Of a stretch of 64,000 nucleotides of DNA, positions 59,352 to 64,000 are shown piece by piece. Source of the stretch: Kineothrix alysoides (lineage in GTDB: Bacteria; Bacillota; Clostridia; Lachnospirales; Lachnospiraceae); assembly GCF_000732725.1 (NCBI RefSeq), contig NZ_JPNB01000002.1, positions 1,240,001 to 1,304,000 on the forward strand, given 5' to 3'. Both the position numbers and the translations under genes were made by a program. Within the stretch, counting starts at the first letter, position 1. Each line of letters opens with the position of its first letter. The notes beneath the pieces are model-generated. The model searched no databases and had not been told where the DNA came from. It saw only the letters and a program-made list of their open reading frames with translations.

Positions 59352-60086
59352 GCAGTAGATTTCAATGGACTTCGACATGAACTGTGCAGTACCGTCGCCG
59401 AACTCATCGAGGTTTTTACGGAATCGTTCATCCTCGGTATACATCATGCCGAGGGATGCAAGCATTTCATCGCCGCATGTGTAAAAGTGGTTGGAAATGC
59501 AATTCTGCCAGCTCTTTACCGCAGCTTGCGCCTGTTCGCTGCCGGGGGATAGCCCTTGGCTGCTAAGGTCTGCGAAGGTACGGAAGATTCCCTTTACCTC
59601 TGCGTCGATTTGTGCCCATTGCTCTTTGTTGTAGGAGGATGTGCGTTTCCTGCTCTGCGCATAAGCTTGCGTATTGCCCCAGCGTTCCTGCACTTCCTCT
59701 GCGTATTCTTTCATCGATTCTTCGATTTCTGTCATATCAAATTCTTTAAAACTCATGGTAGACTCTCCTTTTAATGTTTTTTCTGTTAAATTGATTAAAT
59801 TGTTCAGGCGTTCCCGTTTCTTAAGAAGCAGCTCCCGATGCTTTTGCAAAGCTTTTGCTTTGTCGAAGAAGGGACTGGTCACTATTTCCTTTATCTCGAT
59901 TAGAGGAAAGTCCAGCTCTCTGAAAAACAATATTTGCTGCAGCAGTTCGAGGTTATCTTCATTATAAAGGCGATACCCTGTTTCAGTCACAACGCCCGGC
60001 TTCAATAAGCCTATTTCATCATAATAGTGAAGAGTGCGCACAGTAACCCCGGTCAGGTCTGCGATTTCTTTTATTTTTAAATTCAA
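59340..60086 (-). CDS. TipA-type MerR regulator with drug-recognition domain
   Basis: The 248-residue protein has a MerR HTH at residues 1-70 (IKEIADLTGVTVRTLHYYDEIGLLKPG), a coiled coil and a C-terminal TipAS domain. The TipAS domain includes NCISNHFYTCGDEMLASLGMMY and a final FGDGTAQFMSKSIEIYC. In Streptomyces TipAS binds thiopeptides covalently. Met111 (59756) has its own AAAAGGAG site seven bases upstream, so the drug-binding domain may also be made alone, as in tipA. Start ATG 60086 is used. Confidence 0.9.
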   Translation of the reverse strand: MNLKIKEIADLTGVTVRTLHYYDEIGLLKPGVVTETGYRLYNEDNLELLQQILFFRELDFPLIEIKEIVTSPFFDKAKALQKHRELLLKKRERLNNLINLTEKTLKGESTMSFKEFDMTEIEESMKEYAEEVQERWGNTQAYAQSRKRTSSYNKEQWAQIDAEVKGIFRTFADLSSQGLSPGSEQAQAAVKSWQNCISNHFYTCGDEMLASLGMMYTEDERFRKNLDEFGDGTAQFMSKSIEIYCTGR

Positions 60087-60324
60087 TGTTGGAACACCTC
60101 CATTTCTCGGCCGTAACTATAATCTACACTATGACGTAACGTGAGAGTCAATATTATTTTATCATTTTTTGAATTTTTTATTAAGCCCGTTATTATCAGA
60201 TTTATTACATATATTGCTTAGCCTATTGTATATTGTCAATGAAACACATCCTTTGCTTGTAATTATTGATAACTTTTTATATCTATTGTATAAATTATCA
60301 AAAAAATAGCAGTGTAATAAAAAG

Positions 60325-60353
60325 TTGTTACCCAATAACTTAACTGCTATAAT
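60325..60353 (+). promoter_or_regulatory. Sigma-A promoter of the second two-component system
   Basis: TTGTTA (60325-60330) and TATAAT (60348-60353) are 17 bp apart, 32 bases before the regulator ATG. The AT-rich gap 60087-60384 holds no gene. Confidence 0.8.
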
Positions 60354-60384
60354 AATAAATATTTACTGTTAAAGGAGGGTTATG

Positions 60385-61995
60385 ATGAAGGTTATTATTG
60401 CCGATGACGAGGATAAAATCTGCCAGCTAATTTATAAACTAGTGGACTGGGAGCAATTGGATATGCAGGTGCAGGCTATTGTTCATAACGGAATAGAGGC
60501 CTTGGAAGCAATTCAGAAATACCATCCTGATATAGTGATAACGGACATCCGTATGCCGGGCTATGACGGTCTTGAAATGATCAGAAGGGCCAAAGAAACA
60601 TGCACAGATATGGATATTATCATTATCAGCGGATACCGTCATTTCGAATATGCCCAGAATGCCATACGCTACGGTGTGAAGGACTATTTGCTCAAACCGA
60701 TCAAGAAGGCGGAGCTTACGGATACCCTTACGAGAATAAGGGCGGAGTATATGGAGAAGAAGGAAAGGCTTTCCGCCGAAGAGCAGAACCGGATAACGGT
60801 CAAAAACAGTGTGGATAAGCTTAGATCTGCCTTTTTTACAGAGGTATTATTCCGAAAAGAGAAAAGGAAAGAAGAAATAACCATTGAGGTTATTAACGAA
60901 GAATATCATTATAAATTTAAGAGAGGCTGCTATCAAGTTGTCTTAATAAAAATAGATGGAATCGACAGCTCTTTTCAAAGCAATATTACTTATATTCAAG
61001 ACAAGGTGCTGCAGTCGGTAAACAAGCGTCTTGCAGGGGAATGCTATGAAATGGAATGCGTATTTGACGGAAATATGTGTTATGCGGTGCTTAACTTCAG
61101 CAATGAAAGCAAGCGCTCCATCCGTAAAACACTGAAATCGATTTTGGACGAGCTGCTTTTGCAGAAGGATGTTTTGGAAAATCTGAGGATTACTCTTGGA
61201 GCGGGAATTGTAGAAGAGGATATATCCGGCTTTATCATTTCCTTAAAGACGGCGTCATGGGCAATCGAGCAGAGACTCATCCTGGGCATCAACAAAGTAA
61301 TCGAGGGAGAGAACACATCGTTGAATGAAGTGGCCGACAGCAAGCTCTTTTACGACTTTAACAAACAGATGACGGATTCGCTGGAAAAGCTCAGTGAGGC
61401 CTCTCTCATAAATGCGCTCCGCTATTTGCAGACCGCTCTGAGGAATAAAGAGAATACGACTGGACACGAAATCATCCAAATGTCAAAGGAAGCGATGAAT
61501 CTATATTTGTTCACCATGAGGCAGAACAAATTCGCAGTGAAGGAAGCGGAAAGCTTCTTTGAAAAATTCAGTACGAATATCGAGAACATAGGAACTGCGG
61601 ATGAGGTTTTTTCCTACCTGACCAGGGCTATAGTAATGTCCTTTCGAAAGGCTGTGGCAGAGAAGCAGCAGGAAGACAATAAACCGATCCGGGATGCCAA
61701 GCAATATATGAAGGAGCATTTTAAAGAACCGGTATCCCTGGAAATTGTAAGCGATTTGGTCGGATTTAACGCAACCTACTTCAGCTCGCTGTTCAAAAAG
61801 GAAACGGGTAAAACATTCTCCGAATATTTAACGGAGATAAGAATGGAAAAGGCAAAGGAGCTTTTGAAGGATACCAATCTTAGTGTTGCCGCTATATGCA
61901 CCGAGGTGGGATACAGCGACAATAAACATTTTACGAAAGGATTTGCCAAGTATACGAATTTAAAGCCCAATGAATATAGAAAAATATATTCGTAA
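60385..61995 (+). CDS. YesN-type response regulator with AraC domain
   Basis: The 536-residue regulator has a receiver with phospho-acceptor Asp54 in VITDIRMPGYDGL and the Lys in YLLKPIKK. A long helical middle follows, then an AraC HTH (VSLEIVSDLVGFNATYFSSLFKKETG and VAAICTEVGYSDNKHFTKGFAKYTN). ATG 60385 lies six bases after GGAGG; the adjacent ATG 60382 is too close to that site. The regulator precedes its kinase. The target operon is probably just beyond the window, with the ABC-like gene. Confidence 0.92.
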   Translation: MKVIIADDEDKICQLIYKLVDWEQLDMQVQAIVHNGIEALEAIQKYHPDIVITDIRMPGYDGLEMIRRAKETCTDMDIIIISGYRHFEYAQNAIRYGVKDYLLKPIKKAELTDTLTRIRAEYMEKKERLSAEEQNRITVKNSVDKLRSAFFTEVLFRKEKRKEEITIEVINEEYHYKFKRGCYQVVLIKIDGIDSSFQSNITYIQDKVLQSVNKRLAGECYEMECVFDGNMCYAVLNFSNESKRSIRKTLKSILDELLLQKDVLENLRITLGAGIVEEDISGFIISLKTASWAIEQRLILGINKVIEGENTSLNEVADSKLFYDFNKQMTDSLEKLSEASLINALRYLQTALRNKENTTGHEIIQMSKEAMNLYLFTMRQNKFAVKEAESFFEKFSTNIENIGTADEVFSYLTRAIVMSFRKAVAEKQQEDNKPIRDAKQYMKEHFKEPVSLEIVSDLVGFNATYFSSLFKKETGKTFSEYLTEIRMEKAKELLKDTNLSVAAICTEVGYSDNKHFTKGFAKYTNLKPNEYRKIYS

Positions 61996-62122
61996 ACGCT
62001 GGAGGACCGTGTAAAACATAAATTTTCACAGCGAGATTTATTTTGCTTGCAGGTATTATGCCTAAGATGTGCTGTACATCCGGCTTAATGTTTGCAGGTA
62101 TGGAAAGGGCATGGGTACTATT

Positions 62123-63145
62123 ATGAGTAGAGATAAGAAGTATCTTATTGGAAATGTAAAGCTATGGCTTTTGCTGGTGCTACTGCTTCAGGTATTTCTG
62201 CTGGGCGGACTGCTGGTTGCCGCGCTTCATGCGGACGGCTTTAAGATAGTATTCATCTTTGGTCTGATTGCCGAAGCGTTTATTTTGTATGCAGGTTACT
62301 TATTGGTGTACCGCAAGTACAGACAAATCGATAGAATAATTAAGCTCTATACAGAAGGTTATCTGGTCGATAATCTGTTAGAACAAAATATAAATGTCAG
62401 TCCAAACGTTAATAAAGCGCTGCGCATGCTCGGAGAAGGTTTGAACCGGACGGAGATTTTAAATATTTCCAAGAAGCAGGCCCAGTATCTGGCGCTTCAG
62501 AATCAAATCAATCCTCATTTTTTATATAATACGCTGGAGAGCATACGAAGCGAGGCTCTGTGCAGCGGGATGGATGGGGTTGCGTCCATGACCGAAGCCC
62601 TGGCTACTTTTTTCCGCTATACCATATCGAATGTGGATAAGCTGGTGACCCTGGAGGATGAGCTGTCGAATATAGAGAATTATTACATTATCCAGCAGTA
62701 CCGGTTCGGGGATAAATTAAGCCTCAGTATAGAATATGATGAAGAAGTGGACGATTTGTCCGCTTTGAACCTGTTTCTGCCTAAGCTGGTATTGCAGCCG
62801 ATTGTCGAGAATTCGATTTATCATGGAATAGAGCCCAAAATAGGAAAGGGTAATCTGAAGATTCGTGTTGACCGCACGTATGACCGATTGATTATCCGCA
62901 TATCGGATGATGGAATGGGGATGCCGGATGAACTTTTGGAGGAGCTTAATAACAAATTGCTTACCAATTCCATGGAGGACGTCATGGAACCTAAGCGGGA
63001 AAAGCGGGGCGGAATTGCGATTATCAATGTAAATAACCGGATCAAGCTTTTATTTGGGGAGGAATACGGAGTATACATTTACAGTACGAAGGACGTAGGA
63101 ACGGATGTGGAAATTACGCTGCCGGTAATTACGGAGCAGGGATAG
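62123..63145 (+). CDS. YesM-type sensor histidine kinase, small
   Basis: The 340-residue kinase has two membrane helices near residues 12-32 and 42-62 with almost no extracellular domain between. A GHKL kinase follows, with His132 in INPHFLYNTLES and ATP motifs PIVENSIYHG and DDGMGM. With no external sensor it may sense membrane or partner-protein signals, for example from the ABC-like protein encoded next. The start among three Met codons (62069, 62111, 62123) is uncertain; 62123 begins the first charged leader MSRDKK. Confidence 0.88.
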   Translation: MSRDKKYLIGNVKLWLLLVLLLQVFLLGGLLVAALHADGFKIVFIFGLIAEAFILYAGYLLVYRKYRQIDRIIKLYTEGYLVDNLLEQNINVSPNVNKALRMLGEGLNRTEILNISKKQAQYLALQNQINPHFLYNTLESIRSEALCSGMDGVASMTEALATFFRYTISNVDKLVTLEDELSNIENYYIIQQYRFGDKLSLSIEYDEEVDDLSALNLFLPKLVLQPIVENSIYHGIEPKIGKGNLKIRVDRTYDRLIIRISDDGMGMPDELLEELNNKLLTNSMEDVMEPKREKRGGIAIINVNNRIKLLFGEEYGVYIYSTKDVGTDVEITLPVITEQG

Positions 63146-63190
63146 GTATTTGTCTTTATACCGCAAATCAAGAGAAGGGCATGTATATCG

Positions 63191-64000
63191 GTGAAAAAAG
63201 AAATTTTGCGAATGGAAAATGTCATTACCGAAGGAAATGATATGACCAATCTGGATAACTTCAATTTACATATTTTTCAAGGAGAAATCTTTGGACTCAT
63301 AGGAATCAACGAGCACGGAAAGGACAGGCTCGTGCAGTTGATATGTAAAAATATCCCGATTAAATTTGGCAGGATTTATTTTTTCGGCCATCAGGTCAAC
63401 AGCTATCACCATAGGGAAGAAATCCAGAATAAAGTATATTTATTAGGGCAAAGCAGCAGGCTGGTGGATAACCTCACCGTGACAGACAATATTTTTGTGC
63501 TTAGGAAGGGATTCAAAAAATATTGCATCAACAAAAGAGTCCTTGCCAATCAATTGGTTTTTTTGCTGCAGGATATGGAAGTAAATATCGATCCGAGAGC
63601 ATTTTGCATGGAACTTACGGAGTATGAGAGGTGCGTCGTCGAGGTGCTGAAGGCGATCATTCAGGGAACCAGGCTGATTATAGTGGATGATATCAGCAAT
63701 GTTTTGAGTACGAAGGATTTGGAGAACTTCAAAAACCTGCTCGTTAAGGCTGCTCATAAGGGCCATACGATTCTGTACTTCGGAAGCCACCATGAGGAGG
63801 TTTTTCCATTTTGTAACAGAGCGGCATTTATGAAGGACGGCAAGGTCATAAAGGTATTCGATAAGAAAGATATGAAGGATGAAAATGTAATTCCATATAC
63901 CATTTCTTTCGAGGACAAGGATAAGAAGATTCCGGAAGAAAGCAGCGGAGCGATTTATTTTCATGGTATTACTACACAAGACTTGCATGACCTGACTTTT
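63191..64000 (+). CDS. Degenerate ABC-ATPase-like protein, 5' part
   Basis: The open frame starts at GTG 63191 and runs out of the window with no stop (at least 270 residues). It has the ABC-ATPase order but altered motifs. The Walker A reads GINEHGKD (residues 38-45), with Asp in place of the usual Ser/Thr. The signature is LTEYERC instead of LSGGQ, and Walker B reads LIIVDDISN, with Asp in place of the catalytic Glu. The position and sequence suggest relation to duplicated RbsA/MglA sugar ATPases. It is unlikely to hydrolyse ATP well and may act as a sensor or adaptor for the two-component pair upstream. Confidence 0.7.
   Translation, partial: MKKEILRMENVITEGNDMTNLDNFNLHIFQGEIFGLIGINEHGKDRLVQLICKNIPIKFGRIYFFGHQVNSYHHREEIQNKVYLLGQSSRLVDNLTVTDNIFVLRKGFKKYCINKRVLANQLVFLLQDMEVNIDPRAFCMELTEYERCVVEVLKAIIQGTRLIIVDDISNVLSTKDLENFKNLLVKAAHKGHTILYFGSHHEEVFPFCNRAAFMKDGKVIKVFDKKDMKDENVIPYTISFEDKDKKIPEESSGAIYFHGITTQDLHDLTF

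Noticed and set aside
1-64000. CRISPR array
   Set aside because: No series of identical repeats with unique spacers was seen; the 20-bp units at 1381 are contiguous with no spacers.

Overview
The window looks like chromosome of a spore-forming, anaerobic, glycan-using Firmicute, most likely a Lachnospiraceae member. The evidence is the yabP-yabQ-divIC-spoIIE-tilS-hpt-ftsH block at the left edge, strong AGGAGG ribosome sites, YesM/YesN-type two-component pairs, GH13/GH31/GH127 glycosidases and Tn1549-like integrative-element debris. The species cannot be named from sequence alone.

Layout. (1) 1-9.7 kb is core chromosome: the end of an RqcP-like S4 protein, sporulation genes yabP and yabQ, divIC, a short SpoIIE-type phosphatase behind a Spo0A-type promoter, tilS, hpt, ftsH and a GH13 glycosidase, followed by tRNA-Tyr and tRNA-Leu. 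(2) About 9.95-37.2 kb is an accessory island next to tRNA-Leu. Its first part is a decayed, visibly GC-richer integrative element. It holds small accessory genes, an antirestriction-like/Dam chimera, a relaxase remnant, an orphan cyclic-di-GMP-I riboswitch, an XRE repressor, a sigma-like factor, a cluster of serine recombinases and a deleted Y-family polymerase. Inserted among these are oxidoreductases, a TetR/HEAT/zinc-ribbon operon, a TetR/hydrolase operon, flavodoxin-like proteins, an IS110 element with a probable bridge-RNA region, a MoxR-vWA gene with a small partner, and a MerR/ABC exporter operon. (3) 37.4-50.1 kb is one glycan-use locus: YesM-like kinase, YesN-like regulator, solute-binding lipoprotein, two permeases, a chemoreceptor, GH127 and GH31. 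(4) 50.1-52.9 kb is a small cassette between IS91-like and IS3-like transposase remnants, holding a zinc-ribbon protein, a HEAT-repeat protein and a WYL regulator. (5) 53-60.1 kb holds assorted metabolic and regulatory genes: LysM protein, AraC regulator, ferredoxin, Crp/Fnr regulator, flavin reductase-rubredoxin fusion, BioY, a DUF1284 protein and a TipA-type MerR regulator. (6) 60.3-64 kb opens a second YesN/YesM pair followed by a degenerate ABC-ATPase-like gene that runs off the window.

How it works together. The glycan locus reads as a unit in which the kinase/regulator pair induces the transporter, and imported arabinose- or xylose-containing oligosaccharides are cut by the two glycosidases. 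No signal peptide was seen on either enzyme. Many island genes are broken. Several are joined by apparently in-frame internal deletions, so the conjugative module is no longer functional as seen here.

Points for a second look: the orphan c-di-GMP riboswitch, the MoxR-vWA pair, the two independent HEAT plus zinc-ribbon plus regulator loci, the degenerate ABC-like protein, the soluble-looking SpoIIE, and two families of intergenic repeats. All family assignments come from reading motifs by eye; no database search was run.
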